A stretch of DNA of 64,000 nucleotides from CAZSRX01 sp964609675 [NCBI: uncultured Bacteroidota bacterium]. Its GTDB lineage: Bacteria; CLD3; SB21. Below, in pieces: positions 17,749-26,641 of the stretch. The stretch lies in contig CAZSRX010000021.1 in NCBI GenBank assembly GCA_964609675.1, forward strand, positions 1 to 64,000, in the 5' to 3' direction. Numbering within the stretch: position 1 is the stretch's first letter; each line of letters begins with the position of its first letter. The translations under genes were made by a program, and so were the position numbers. The notes beneath the pieces were generated by a model. That model saw only the letters and a list, made by a program, of their open reading frames with translations, searched no databases and was not told where the DNA came from.

Positions 17749-18717
17749 TTAAAACAGCTCTTCAATCGCTTTAATACTGCGGGTCATACGTTCTTCCCAA
17801 GGGCCGCCGATCAGTATATGCGGCCAGTGACGCTGGCGGAGTTCTTCTATAAATTTTTGTTTAAATGTTTCCCGCAAATGCGCGTGATTTCTTTGCGGTT
17901 CTTTAAAATACGGCACATCCGTATCCAGAACGATATGCAGATCATAGCGCCGCTCAGCTTCCATCCGTATAATAGCCGGGTCGCAATATCCGGTAAACAC
18001 TTCGCTGAAAAACCGCGTCACCATCAGGTCGGTGTCGCACAAGAGCAGCTTTTCGGCTTGCTGGGCGAGCGTGTCTTCCAGAAGCTGTTGCCCTTCCGCA
18101 ATCCTCAGAAAATCCTCACGCCGTAGGGAGCGATCCAGCGCTTCGACATATTGCCGTCCGTATTCCGGGACCCATAGCGTCCGGAAATGCTCGGCGAGTT
18201 TCTGCGCAAGGACGGTTTTTCCGGTAGACTCCGGTCCGGTAATCACCACGCGTTTTACGTAATAGGCCTTGACCGGCGGCGGCAGAAAATTCCAGTATGC
18301 ATACGGATTGCTTCGGATGGCTGTTCCGGAAACCGGTACCGCCCCGCGTTCCTTATCGCAGAGAATATGTTTCGCGCCGAGGCGTCGCGCCAGCTCATCG
18401 CCGTAATCTTCGGATGAAAACACGTAATCGGGCCCCGTGGGACAGCGTTTTCGTATACTGCGTATCCAAATATCCCAGAACGCCGGATGCTCTTCCGGAT
18501 ACTGCGGGTTCTCGTCGTCGCAATGCACCACGTTCGCCTGCGGATAAGTCTTTCGGACCCAATCCACCCGTAACGGACCGGAAATCGGCTCGCGCTTCAG
18601 CGTGCCGACTATGATGGTCAGAAAATCTACGCGGCTCAGCGCATAATCAATCAGGTACTGGTGGCCTTTATGAAACGGAAGAAACTTGCCGATGATCAAA
18701 CCTGTAGTCCCCGTCAT
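17749..18717 (-). CDS. nadR: NadR-like NMN adenylyltransferase / nicotinamide riboside kinase
   Basis: The N-terminal half is a nucleotidyltransferase (GKFLPFHKGHQYLI and the ISGTAIR-type motif VSGTAIRSNP). The C-terminal half is a P-loop kinase with GPESTGKT at its start. Together they phosphorylate nicotinamide riboside and adenylate NMN to NAD in salvage. The start at 18717 (MTGTTGLIIG, 322 residues) is preferred over a 26-residue longer frame; it has GGAG 12 nt upstream. There is no N-terminal helix-turn-helix, so unlike the enterobacterial protein it should not act as a repressor. No PnuC transporter is adjacent. Confidence 0.9.
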   Translation of the reverse strand: MTGTTGLIIGKFLPFHKGHQYLIDYALSRVDFLTIIVGTLKREPISGPLRVDWVRKTYPQANVVHCDDENPQYPEEHPAFWDIWIRSIRKRCPTGPDYVFSSEDYGDELARRLGAKHILCDKERGAVPVSGTAIRSNPYAYWNFLPPPVKAYYVKRVVITGPESTGKTVLAQKLAEHFRTLWVPEYGRQYVEALDRSLRREDFLRIAEGQQLLEDTLAQQAEKLLLCDTDLMVTRFFSEVFTGYCDPAIIRMEAERRYDLHIVLDTDVPYFKEPQRNHAHLRETFKQKFIEELRQRHWPHILIGGPWEERMTRSIKAIEELF

Positions 18718-18814
18718 AATTCTGTAAACTCCGTACGGTTTGGATTTCTGATTTTTTTTCCTTACCATTTTATATAAAACCCGGCAACAAAACAACTATT
18801 TAAAAGGCGTTTAT

Positions 18815-19408
18815 ATGAAACCTGTGTTCGTTTTTTTTCTCGCGGTCATGACTGGCGCCTGCGTTTCTAAGAGCATTTACTATGCCTTTGAAGAGAATGG
18901 TCAATATGGCTATAAGGACAAGAAGGGCGCGACGGTTATCCCGGCGCAGTTTGATTATGCGATTACGGAGGAAATGGCCGGAGACATTGCGTTTGTAACG
19001 AAAGGTAAGGACATTCTTGCCATCGACCGCAACGGTAGGGTTCTATTGACCTGTTATAATTACGACAACGGCCCCGACCCTCTGGAGGAAGGATTGTTCC
19101 GTTTCGTTGAAAAGGATAAAATCGGATTCGCGAATTCGAAGGGTGCAATCGTCATACCCGCGCAGTTTAGCTTCGTACGGCCGTTTAAAGATGGGATGGC
19201 GGCTTTTTACGAAAACTTTACCACGGAGAAAAAAGGCGAATACACGCTGATGAAGGGCGGACAATGGGGATTTATCAATAAGAAAGGCGAAATCGTGATC
19301 CCGGCGGCATACGATGAAGCGGGGGATTTTGAAGACGGGCAAGTATCCGTTTTCAAAAACAGGACCGAGATAGTGCTGGACAAAAAAGGCCGGCCTGTTA
19401 AAAAGTAG
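18815..19408 (+). CDS. WG-repeat lipoprotein
   Basis: This 197-residue protein starts with a signal peptide and lipobox (MTGAC, C16). It contains repeated WG-type units such as GQYGYKDKKGATVIPAQFD, KIGFANSKGAIVIPAQFS and QWGFINKKGEIVIPAAYD. WG repeats are thought to mediate protein interactions at the cell envelope. It is divergent from nadR with only about 100 nt between the starts, and convergent with the ligase gene. No specific function can be given. Confidence 0.8.
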   Translation: MKPVFVFFLAVMTGACVSKSIYYAFEENGQYGYKDKKGATVIPAQFDYAITEEMAGDIAFVTKGKDILAIDRNGRVLLTCYNYDNGPDPLEEGLFRFVEKDKIGFANSKGAIVIPAQFSFVRPFKDGMAAFYENFTTEKKGEYTLMKGGQWGFINKKGEIVIPAAYDEAGDFEDGQVSVFKNRTEIVLDKKGRPVKK

Positions 19409-19430
19409 CGGCAATGCCGAACGCTGAAAA

Positions 19431-20828
19431 TTATAATTTAAAAGGGCTCATATAAGGAATCGCTTTACGGGCGGAGCCTTCTTCCGCCAATCCTGAAAAC
19501 TCTATGGTCAGCGACAGTTCCCCGCCGAATAATCGGGTAAGATGGTTCCTGATTTCGCTTTCATAGAGCCGCAGGCCTTCGTGATCCGGGCGGATTTTCA
19601 GTATGCAGGATAAATCATTTGCCTGAATAAATTGATGCTGTACGACAGGAAATCGCCGGATAATTTTGGAAATATCAATCGGATTAACCGTCTGGCCGTT
19701 GGTTTTTTTAAAAAGAACCGGCCGGCGTCCTTCCAAATCATACAAGCGCGGCATGGGATCGCCGCAATCGCAGGGTTCAAAGCGGATCCGCGCATAATCG
19801 CCGGTGCGGTATCGCAGCAACGGCACAAACGGATTGCGTCCGCCGGTAACCGTAATTTCGCCCCATTCGCCTTCCTGCAGCGGCTGTCCTTCATCGCCGG
19901 TTATTTCAACAAACAAATCGGGAGGAAGAATATGATACGCATCCGGATTCAGCGGACAGGAATAGGCTATCGGACCGGTATCGTTCAGCGAATAGAAATC
20001 AATGACCGGACAATTAAAATGATCCGCTAACACTCTTCTGAAGCCGTTTGTCAGCGCCATCGCGGTGGACAGCAGCGCCCGGGGTTTGTAATTCTGGAGA
20101 TCGCTTTTCATCAATTCCGAGAACGCTATCGGGTCGCCGGTTAAGAAAAGCGGGTTCAAATCGCTGATAAATTTTGCCGGGCTGTTTTCCCGCGGCCATT
20201 CGGACGGTTTCATATTTATTTTCGCATATCCGGCGCCGTTCAGCTGGGAGTGCACGGTACAGTAAGTGATGGTGTTTTCCTGCGCGCAGATCAGGAAACA
20301 CGCGGTCATCGTATGGTCATAGACCGGTTTGACGCCATGCCGCTCCAGACAGAACGTAACCATGGGGTCGTAACAGCCGATGGCGCGCGGATGGTTGGGA
20401 ACGCGGATCGCATGGCCGGTGGTTCCGGAGGTGTCGTACAGCACAAGACGATCCAGGGCTATATCCTCCGGCACCACTTCATGAAGGCGCACAGCCAGGT
20501 CTTCGCGGCTCATCGGCGGTATCGCATGAAAGTCCTTATCCATGCTCAGACCCTGGGTGCGCCGCCGTATAATCGCAGAATGTTTTTGAACCTCCAGCGC
20601 ATAATGAATAAAATCTTCCGAAGGGACGGCGGAGCCTTTTTCGCGGCGATGATACAGACTGTCGCAGAAGGCGCGGATGAACGGCATATCTTCGGCCATC
20701 AGCCGATCGCCGCACCGGGTGTTCCAGCGCGGGGCGTCCGGATGCTCGCGGAGACGGTAATAATTGGGCAGCCATGCCTCCTGCATCATCGGAATACGTT
20801 CGGTTATTTCTCGCGGTATGGTCATCAT
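19431..20828 (-). CDS. AMP-forming ligase of the PaaK/CapK family
   Basis: The 465-residue protein has the adenylate-forming P-loop YDTSGTTGHAIRV, the motif DFYSLNDTGPIAYSC and the hinge-type YRTGDYARI. A CDCG cysteine pair and LEGRR follow, as in phenylacetate-CoA ligase and coenzyme F390 synthetase homologues. It activates a carboxylate with ATP, and transfer to CoA is likely. The acid is unknown: no phenylacetate genes lie nearby. It starts 20 nt after the propeller-CsgG gene on the same strand, so the two may be co-transcribed. Confidence 0.8.
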   Translation of the reverse strand: MMTIPREITERIPMMQEAWLPNYYRLREHPDAPRWNTRCGDRLMAEDMPFIRAFCDSLYHRREKGSAVPSEDFIHYALEVQKHSAIIRRRTQGLSMDKDFHAIPPMSREDLAVRLHEVVPEDIALDRLVLYDTSGTTGHAIRVPNHPRAIGCYDPMVTFCLERHGVKPVYDHTMTACFLICAQENTITYCTVHSQLNGAGYAKINMKPSEWPRENSPAKFISDLNPLFLTGDPIAFSELMKSDLQNYKPRALLSTAMALTNGFRRVLADHFNCPVIDFYSLNDTGPIAYSCPLNPDAYHILPPDLFVEITGDEGQPLQEGEWGEITVTGGRNPFVPLLRYRTGDYARIRFEPCDCGDPMPRLYDLEGRRPVLFKKTNGQTVNPIDISKIIRRFPVVQHQFIQANDLSCILKIRPDHEGLRLYESEIRNHLTRLFGGELSLTIEFSGLAEEGSARKAIPYMSPFKL

Positions 20829-20848
20829 GACAAACCGATGGACAAGGG

Positions 20849-22357
20849 TTAGCGGGCGATCAGTCCGGCAAGCATTTTAAGGGCGTCGTACAGATCCTGG
20901 TCCCGGCATTCTTCGCAGACGACTTCTCGGCCTTGCGTCACTTTACCGGACTGCACATCGAGTATCCGGGCGGAAATGACGTAAATCGAACCGAGTTTGC
21001 CGATGCTACCGAGAATCAGATAATCGGCGCTGAGCAACTGGCCGATTTTCAAGCCGCTTTGCTCGGTAAAGTCTGTCATGGAAAAATCCTGCTCTTTGAT
21101 GATTTTGTCGATCTGCGCGCGTTCGATGAGCGTCAGGTATTTGACGTTGGCCAGAGAGCCGGACAGCGAATTCAGGCAAAGGTCGGCCCATTCCGCAGAT
21201 ACGCCTTTGGCCTCGAAACTGACGATGGCCACGCGAGCCGGCGTGTCCTTTTTGAGCGCGGGGTCGGTTCCGGACGTACTGCGGATGCGGCCCGAAAGCG
21301 ACGGCAGCGTGCCGCCGGCCATTTCTCCCGATTCGTTGAACTCCATGCTCCACACCTGCGTCTGCCCGTTGTCCAAACCGGCGGCCAGCCATTCGTTGTT
21401 TTCGGATACCGCAAGCTGCCGGATCTTCTGCTCGACATTGAGCGACTGGACCATCTCCCCTTTCCGCAGGTCAATAATTGCAAACGCTTTATTATCTTCG
21501 CAGAAGGCCGCCACATGATCGGCGCCCGGGCCAAGCGCAATCCGGTCCACCCGCCATCCGGTTTTTAAGCGTTTGATCTCCGCGCCGCTCTGCCAGTCGT
21601 ACACAATGATTTTATTGTCTCTCAGAAGGCTTTGTCCGCCGGTAGCCAACGCCACTTCCTGCAGGCCGACCACAAATACATTCGATGCACGGTTGGTGGC
21701 AGCCGCCATCACCACGGACCGGGAACCATACAACTCGTTTCCGCCCAGTGTAACTTCGCGCAGAACGGTCTGCTTCACGGGACTCCACGCCATGACCTTA
21801 CCCTTTTTGGAAATCGCAATCAACTGCTGTCCCAAACGGTCGAACCCTAAGAAGAGTACGTCCTCGATTTTATTACGCATATCCAGTGAGCCGGCACTCA
21901 TCATGGCATTCAGATCATAGATTTCAATGCGTTCGCCTTTGGTCTGTACGGCCAGATACTGCTTCCCCGCGTCGATGCACACTGTCACCGGCTGGGCTTT
22001 AAGTTTCATGGGCTGCTGCAATACACCGGCCGGAATATCATAGACGCTGACCGCTCCGCTTTTATCCACAATGACCACCGATTGGTCTTTGTGGACAAAT
22101 GATACGAAATACGCGTCCTTGGCAACTTTGGCATTAAACAAAATCGATTTCGAATTCAGATCCCAGCCAAGGATATTCCCACCGGCATCCCCGGTTACCA
22201 ACCTACTGCCGTCGCCGGAAAAGGCGATGGATTGAACGCTTTTTTTGAATTCGGATGTAAAATTATAATGCGGCTTTACGTTGAGCGTCTGCGGAGAGAG
22301 CACGGCGGCATATACCGAAACGTATACGGTCAGCAAGCAAGTTAATATTGCTTTCAT
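20849..22357 (-). CDS. Secreted beta-propeller fused to CsgG-like domain
   Basis: The start at 22357 (502 residues) is fixed by AGAAGGAG just upstream and a signal peptide (MKAILTCLLTVYVSVYAA). Residues ~30-340 form WD40-like propeller repeats (SIAFSGDGSRLVTGDAGG, VCIDAGKQYLAVQ, LAVSENNEWLAAG). The last ~150 residues match the CsgG-type fold: VAIVSFEAKGV, LTLIERAQIDKIIKEQ, LLSADYLILGSIG, and YVISARILDVQSGKV. CsgG-like domains occur in secretion pores and periplasmic accessory proteins. Without the CsgG membrane-spanning hairpins, this one is more likely a periplasmic sensor or scaffold. Confidence 0.8.
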   Translation of the reverse strand: MKAILTCLLTVYVSVYAAVLSPQTLNVKPHYNFTSEFKKSVQSIAFSGDGSRLVTGDAGGNILGWDLNSKSILFNAKVAKDAYFVSFVHKDQSVVIVDKSGAVSVYDIPAGVLQQPMKLKAQPVTVCIDAGKQYLAVQTKGERIEIYDLNAMMSAGSLDMRNKIEDVLFLGFDRLGQQLIAISKKGKVMAWSPVKQTVLREVTLGGNELYGSRSVVMAAATNRASNVFVVGLQEVALATGGQSLLRDNKIIVYDWQSGAEIKRLKTGWRVDRIALGPGADHVAAFCEDNKAFAIIDLRKGEMVQSLNVEQKIRQLAVSENNEWLAAGLDNGQTQVWSMEFNESGEMAGGTLPSLSGRIRSTSGTDPALKKDTPARVAIVSFEAKGVSAEWADLCLNSLSGSLANVKYLTLIERAQIDKIIKEQDFSMTDFTEQSGLKIGQLLSADYLILGSIGKLGSIYVISARILDVQSGKVTQGREVVCEECRDQDLYDALKMLAGLIAR

Positions 22358-22448
22358 ATGGCTCCTTCTAAAAATAAACATGCTTCACGATAATGAATAT
22401 CCCCTATTCATTACGCGTAAACGCAACCCGTTTGTAGAAGAGGGCGTC

Positions 22449-22931
22449 TTACCGCCAGATGAAGCCCAGGCCGGAGCTGATGAGAATCACGCCGCTGCCT
22501 TCACTCATGCTGATCAGATAGTTAATGTTGGAGTCAAACGTGACGCGCTCTGTTAGAAAGATTTTAAGGCCAGCTTGGAGACCTAACGCCGACATATCGA
22601 AGTTACCGAAATCCGGCGCCAGAAACTGAGCGCCGACGTAAGGCACTTTCTTGGCGTCGCTCATGAGGAAGGAATAGGTCCCAAAAACACCGGCGCCAAA
22701 AGTTGTTACATCAGGCGTGATGGACAACAGCGGCGATACGCCGCCCTGGATACGGTCGGTGAAATAGTAACCGTATTTTCCCTGAATGATACCCATGGAA
22801 TAATCGGCGTCGGGAATGATGATAATCAGCGCCGTCGCGCCCAGTTCCTTGTCGCCTTTTTGCTGCTGCGCGTTGGCCGGCGTAATCACCACGGCCATTA
22901 AAAACATTATGGAAACCCATACACATTTCAT
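22449..22931 (-). CDS. Small outer-membrane beta-barrel protein
   Basis: The 160-residue product has a signal peptide (MKCVWVSIMFLMAVVITPANA-Q). Alternating amphipathic strands rich in G and Y/F follow, and it ends in the aromatic pattern GLGFIWR. This suggests an eight-stranded outer-membrane barrel. No enzymatic residues are recognisable. It precedes the propeller-CsgG gene on the same strand by about 90 nt; a functional link is possible but not shown. Confidence 0.7.
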   Translation of the reverse strand: MKCVWVSIMFLMAVVITPANAQQQKGDKELGATALIIIIPDADYSMGIIQGKYGYYFTDRIQGGVSPLLSITPDVTTFGAGVFGTYSFLMSDAKKVPYVGAQFLAPDFGNFDMSALGLQAGLKIFLTERVTFDSNINYLISMSEGSGVILISSGLGFIWR

Positions 22932-23007
22932 AAGGCACCTCCGGGATTCATACTGATGATTTTGTGTGTTTTTTCTGAGAAGCTATTATAAGGTACTTAA
23001 ATTTTAA

Positions 23008-23094
23008 ATCGAAGTCAAATTGATTTTCAAGGCCGACGTCCAGCAATATCAGGTTGAAGAAATCGCAACGGGTGAGCGGATGGAACCGGTCTAA
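23008..23094 (+). pseudogene. Possible 3' fragment of a lost gene
   Basis: A 28-codon plus-strand segment between two stops reads in a coding-like way (KADVQQYQVEEIATGERMEP) but has no start. It sits in a 165-nt gap between minus-strand genes. It could be a gene remnant or chance. Confidence 0.2.
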
Positions 23095-23096
23095 TC

Positions 23097-23915
23097 TTAG
23101 AACCCCTTTTCCACTATCACACGAATGATTGCGTGGAACCATTTAACCGGGATAAGCCTCCGGACGCCAAGCATCATACGGCTCTGGAAGCCCGCGGGAT
23201 AACGGATTCGGAAATTCTTTGAAACGGCGGCTTTGTAAATGACCCGGGCAACAACCTCAGGCCCCGGCGCCTTTTCGCCTTCTTTCTGCGTATTCGCATA
23301 GGTAATTTTTTCATACCGGTCATAATCGTTTAAACCGTCTTTAGCGAATAAATCCTGAGAACGGCTGTAAAAATCCGTTTTAATCGCGCCGGGTTCCACG
23401 CATTTCACTTTGATACCGAACGGCCGCAGTTCATACGCAAGCGATTCCGAGAAACCTTCCACCGCCCATTTCGTACCGTGATAAACGCTGTAAATCGGAA
23501 ACGTGACCAACCCGGCGGTGGATGTGATATTGATAATAGTCCCGTTTCGCTGTTTACGGAAATGCGGCAGAACTTCACGGATCACGTTCATGACGCCGAA
23601 TACATTCGTATCGAATTGTCTCCGGATCTGCTCCGGCGTGGCTTTCTCGAAGACGCCGATCGCGCCGTAACCTGCATTATTCACGACAACGTCGAGTCCG
23701 CCGAAATCACGGATACAAGACGCCAGCGCCGTTCGTATGCTTTCGGGCTGCGTTACATCCAGCGGATACAAACGGATATTGGACGCTTTAAGAAATTCTT
23801 CCGCGTTTTCCGGCCGGCGCATGGTCGCGGCGACATTCCATCCTTTCCGGGCGAAATATTCGGCGGCGGCTTTTCCTATTCCGGATGAGGCTCCGGTGAT
23901 GAACACAGTTTTCAT
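23097..23915 (-). CDS. Short-chain dehydrogenase/reductase
   Basis: A classical SDR of 272 residues. The NAD(P) loop TGASSGIG, the NNAG motif, the serine-strand (INITSTAGLV) and the catalytic YHGTK tyrosine and lysine are all present. An arginine in MRRPE after the second strand favours NADP(H). The C-terminal segment (RMMLGVRRLIPVKWFHAIIR) resembles the membrane-associating tail of DltE/YqjQ-like short-chain enzymes. The substrate is unknown, and the neighbours give no pathway. Confidence 0.85.
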   Translation of the reverse strand: MKTVFITGASSGIGKAAAEYFARKGWNVAATMRRPENAEEFLKASNIRLYPLDVTQPESIRTALASCIRDFGGLDVVVNNAGYGAIGVFEKATPEQIRRQFDTNVFGVMNVIREVLPHFRKQRNGTIINITSTAGLVTFPIYSVYHGTKWAVEGFSESLAYELRPFGIKVKCVEPGAIKTDFYSRSQDLFAKDGLNDYDRYEKITYANTQKEGEKAPGPEVVARVIYKAAVSKNFRIRYPAGFQSRMMLGVRRLIPVKWFHAIIRVIVEKGF

Positions 23916-24007
23916 GATACAGCCTGATGCGGTACATTAGATTTTAGATAGTGTAACATGTTTTCCTTCTTTAATATTCCATGGATTTTCAGCGTCCGCA
24001 TAATATA

Positions 24008-25138
24008 TCACTGAATTTTTAATTTATACATTTTAAAGACTTGCTGAAATGCGGGTTTGCCGATATACCAGAAATGCGAGCCGTCATAAGCGAGTCCGTA
24101 AGGCTCCGGTAAACCCTCCCAGGACTGATACGAACTGATGACGGTTCCGCTGAGATTCAGTTTGTATAATTTATCAAATGTATAACCATAACCGCTGAGT
24201 ACCCACAGATTGGTTCCGTCATAAACGATACCGGCGGGCTGTGTGCTCGGCGACTGGAAATCCGTGAGTTTGGTTCCGCTCTGGTCCAGCTTATACACCA
24301 GATAAGCCGATTTATCAACAACCCAGTAGTACGAGCCCTGCGTTGTCAGGTAATCGGCATTCAATGCGGGTTTGGAAAAATAATTCACCGCGGCCGGGTT
24401 GATCCGGTAAATTTTCTGCATGACCTGATCAAACACATACCAATACGGGCCGTTAAACGTTAACCCGTACGGATGATCGCCGGGACTTGTGAAGGATGAA
24501 AGCACGGAGCCGGATGCGGACAGTTTACAGATACGGGCATTCTCGTTGGTCGCGTCGGCCACCCAGAGATTGGCGCCGTCAAAAGCCAGATCGTGCATGG
24601 AATTGGATGTTCCGGCAAAGGACGTCATGACCGATCCCGTTGTATCCATCTTATAAATCTGATTCGAGCTGCTTCGTGCGTACCACAAATACGCTCCGTC
24701 AAAAGTTAAACCCCCGCTTGAACTGGTTTCCACCGCAAAGGATAAAAGCATGGTGCCCGAATGGTTAAATTTATAAATAGCGCTGCTGCCGAAAGACCAG
24801 GACGCCACCCAGATGCGTCCTCCGTTGCAGGCCAATCCGCAGACCAACGTACCCGGACAGACAACGGAATCGATCGCGGTTCCGGACATCGTGAATTTAT
24901 AAACGCGTATCTGGCCGGACACTTCCGCGGCACCCCAGAAGCCGGTTCCATCGAATCCGAGACCCTTATAGATATGATTTCGGGGTATCTTATGAAGATC
25001 AAACGGCTGAAAAATCCAGAGAATCAGACAAGCCGCGGCCGCCGGTCCGATGTGAAAAACATAATTGCTTTTCCGTTCGCTTTGAAAAGGATACGGCTTT
25101 TTTAACAACGAAACGATATGTCCTGACCATGCTGTCAT
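24008..25138 (-). CDS. Membrane-anchored beta-propeller protein
   Basis: The 376-residue protein has one N-terminal hydrophobic helix at about 28-45. About seven repeats of a 40-45-residue unit follow (LTFDGAYLWYARSSSNQIYK, LAFDGANLWVADATNENA, IVYDGTNLWVLSGYG). Each has a DG-x-x-LW core and a Y-K-hydrophobic-SGT ending, a pattern of six- or seven-bladed propellers. It is probably extracytoplasmic. It follows the DMT transporter gene by 4 nt, so the two are co-transcribed. No active site is visible. Confidence 0.7.
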   Translation of the reverse strand: MTAWSGHIVSLLKKPYPFQSERKSNYVFHIGPAAAACLILWIFQPFDLHKIPRNHIYKGLGFDGTGFWGAAEVSGQIRVYKFTMSGTAIDSVVCPGTLVCGLACNGGRIWVASWSFGSSAIYKFNHSGTMLLSFAVETSSSGGLTFDGAYLWYARSSSNQIYKMDTTGSVMTSFAGTSNSMHDLAFDGANLWVADATNENARICKLSASGSVLSSFTSPGDHPYGLTFNGPYWYVFDQVMQKIYRINPAAVNYFSKPALNADYLTTQGSYYWVVDKSAYLVYKLDQSGTKLTDFQSPSTQPAGIVYDGTNLWVLSGYGYTFDKLYKLNLSGTVISSYQSWEGLPEPYGLAYDGSHFWYIGKPAFQQVFKMYKLKIQ

Positions 25139-25142
25139 TTCA

Positions 25143-26048
25143 TCAGCTTTCCTGCCGTTTTACCGACCGTGTATCCGGGCGCTGAGGCCAGGTGATGATG
25201 ACCACGGAACCGATAATGATTACCGCGGCGCCCATTACTCGGAGCGTCAGCGCTTCACCTGCCCAGAGCCAACCGATCAACACCGCCACCAGCGGATTTA
25301 CATACGCATAGGTGGCCGCTTTGGCCGGCGTCGTATGTTTTAACAGCCAGATATACGCTGAAAACCCGATCAGCGAGCCAAAGAGTATCAGATATAGCAG
25401 AGATAATCCCGATCTCAGGGTGATCCGATCCGGATACAGGTTGGACCATTCGCCGGTTACCGTTCCAAGAATGATTAGCATCAAACCGCCGCACAGCATT
25501 TGCATGGCCGCCGCAAGGAACGGCGAACCCGGATGAGGGGCTTTCCGGTTATAGACCGAACCGGCTGACCAGCATAAGGCCGCGCCTATGAGCACAGCCA
25601 TTCCAATCCAGTGAACCGGTTCCCCGCCGGTCATTTCTTCCGGTCCCGTCAGGATCCCCAGTCCGACAAATCCCAGTGCGACACCGGCAAATTCCTTGAT
25701 TCCGGGCCTTGAACGGCTCGTTTGAAACCAGCTCATGACGCTCATCCACAAGGGCACCGTGGCAACCAGCAGCGCGGCCAGTCCGGAAGCCACATGCTGT
25801 TCCGCCCATGTCACCCCGCCGTTGCCTCCAAGCAGCATTAATAACCCCATGATTGCCGCCGAACGCCAGTGTTTAACCGAAGGCTTTGGCAACGGCCCCC
25901 GCAGTCGCAGAACCATGAGCATCATCAGTCCTGCGGAAAAATGCCTCGTGCCCGCCATAAGAAACGGCGGTATGGTTTGCACGCCGAATAATATCGCCAG
26001 ATACGTGGATCCCCAGAGAATATAGACGGCGGCAAATGCCAGAAACAT
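25143..26048 (-). CDS. DMT-superfamily (EamA) transporter
   Basis: Ten hydrophobic helices in two EamA repeats of about 140 residues are visible, starting with MFLAFAAVYILWGSTYLAI. This resembles the YedA/RhaT-type drug/metabolite exporters. The substrate cannot be predicted. I chose the ATG at 26048; an in-frame TTG at 26066 would add six residues, and neither has a strong ribosome site. It sits upstream of a propeller gene with 4 nt between them. Confidence 0.85.
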   Translation of the reverse strand: MFLAFAAVYILWGSTYLAILFGVQTIPPFLMAGTRHFSAGLMMLMVLRLRGPLPKPSVKHWRSAAIMGLLMLLGGNGGVTWAEQHVASGLAALLVATVPLWMSVMSWFQTSRSRPGIKEFAGVALGFVGLGILTGPEEMTGGEPVHWIGMAVLIGAALCWSAGSVYNRKAPHPGSPFLAAAMQMLCGGLMLIILGTVTGEWSNLYPDRITLRSGLSLLYLILFGSLIGFSAYIWLLKHTTPAKAATYAYVNPLVAVLIGWLWAGEALTLRVMGAAVIIIGSVVIITWPQRPDTRSVKRQES

Positions 26049-26096
26049 TTTTATTCTAACAGACAAGCAGGCGCTTATTAATATTTCTTCCGGTAT

Positions 26097-26576
26097 TTAG
26101 AAATTATTTTGTATTGAAAATTCCCGGTCCTTTTTCAAAAAACTCAATCGATTCTCACGACCGTTATATTGCCGGATATAATAGGCCGCTTTTTCCATCA
26201 GTTCCTTTTGCGCCGGACATACAACGGTAACCTGCTTCCATTCGCCTGGACTAAACCATTGATGCCGGTATCCGGCTAAATCATCCTGCGGTTGTATGCG
26301 GCCGGAGATATATTTTACAAGATACCAGATGCTGATCAACGGGCGGTTTTTTGGGCACCAGAACGTGTGGGCATCGATAACATCGATGACCTCAAAGCGG
26401 ATGGGGCCCAGTTCCTCATGAATTTCCCGCCGAATCCCTTCAACGGGCGTCTCGCGTTCCAGCCAGCCGGATACGCATTGATAACGCATCGCACCCGGCT
26501 TTGACAACAGCAAAATCCTGCCTGTTCGGTTATAGATGATGGCTGATACAGCGCAGAAATGTTTTATTCTTCCCAT
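26097..26576 (-). CDS. Nudix hydrolase
   Basis: A Nudix box is visible as GWLERETPVEGIRREIHEELG, with the metal-binding REIHEEL core intact; the usual first glycine of the box is a serine. Such enzymes hydrolyse nucleoside diphosphates linked to another moiety. The length (159 residues) is typical. The substrate is unknown, and the neighbours do not help. Confidence 0.85.
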   Translation of the reverse strand: MGRIKHFCAVSAIIYNRTGRILLLSKPGAMRYQCVSGWLERETPVEGIRREIHEELGPIRFEVIDVIDAHTFWCPKNRPLISIWYLVKYISGRIQPQDDLAGYRHQWFSPGEWKQVTVVCPAQKELMEKAAYYIRQYNGRENRLSFLKKDREFSIQNNF

Positions 26577-26641
26577 GATTTCTTAAGCGATCCGTGTATG
26601 GTTACAGTCATTTCGTGACCTTTTTTTATTCTGGCGCCATG

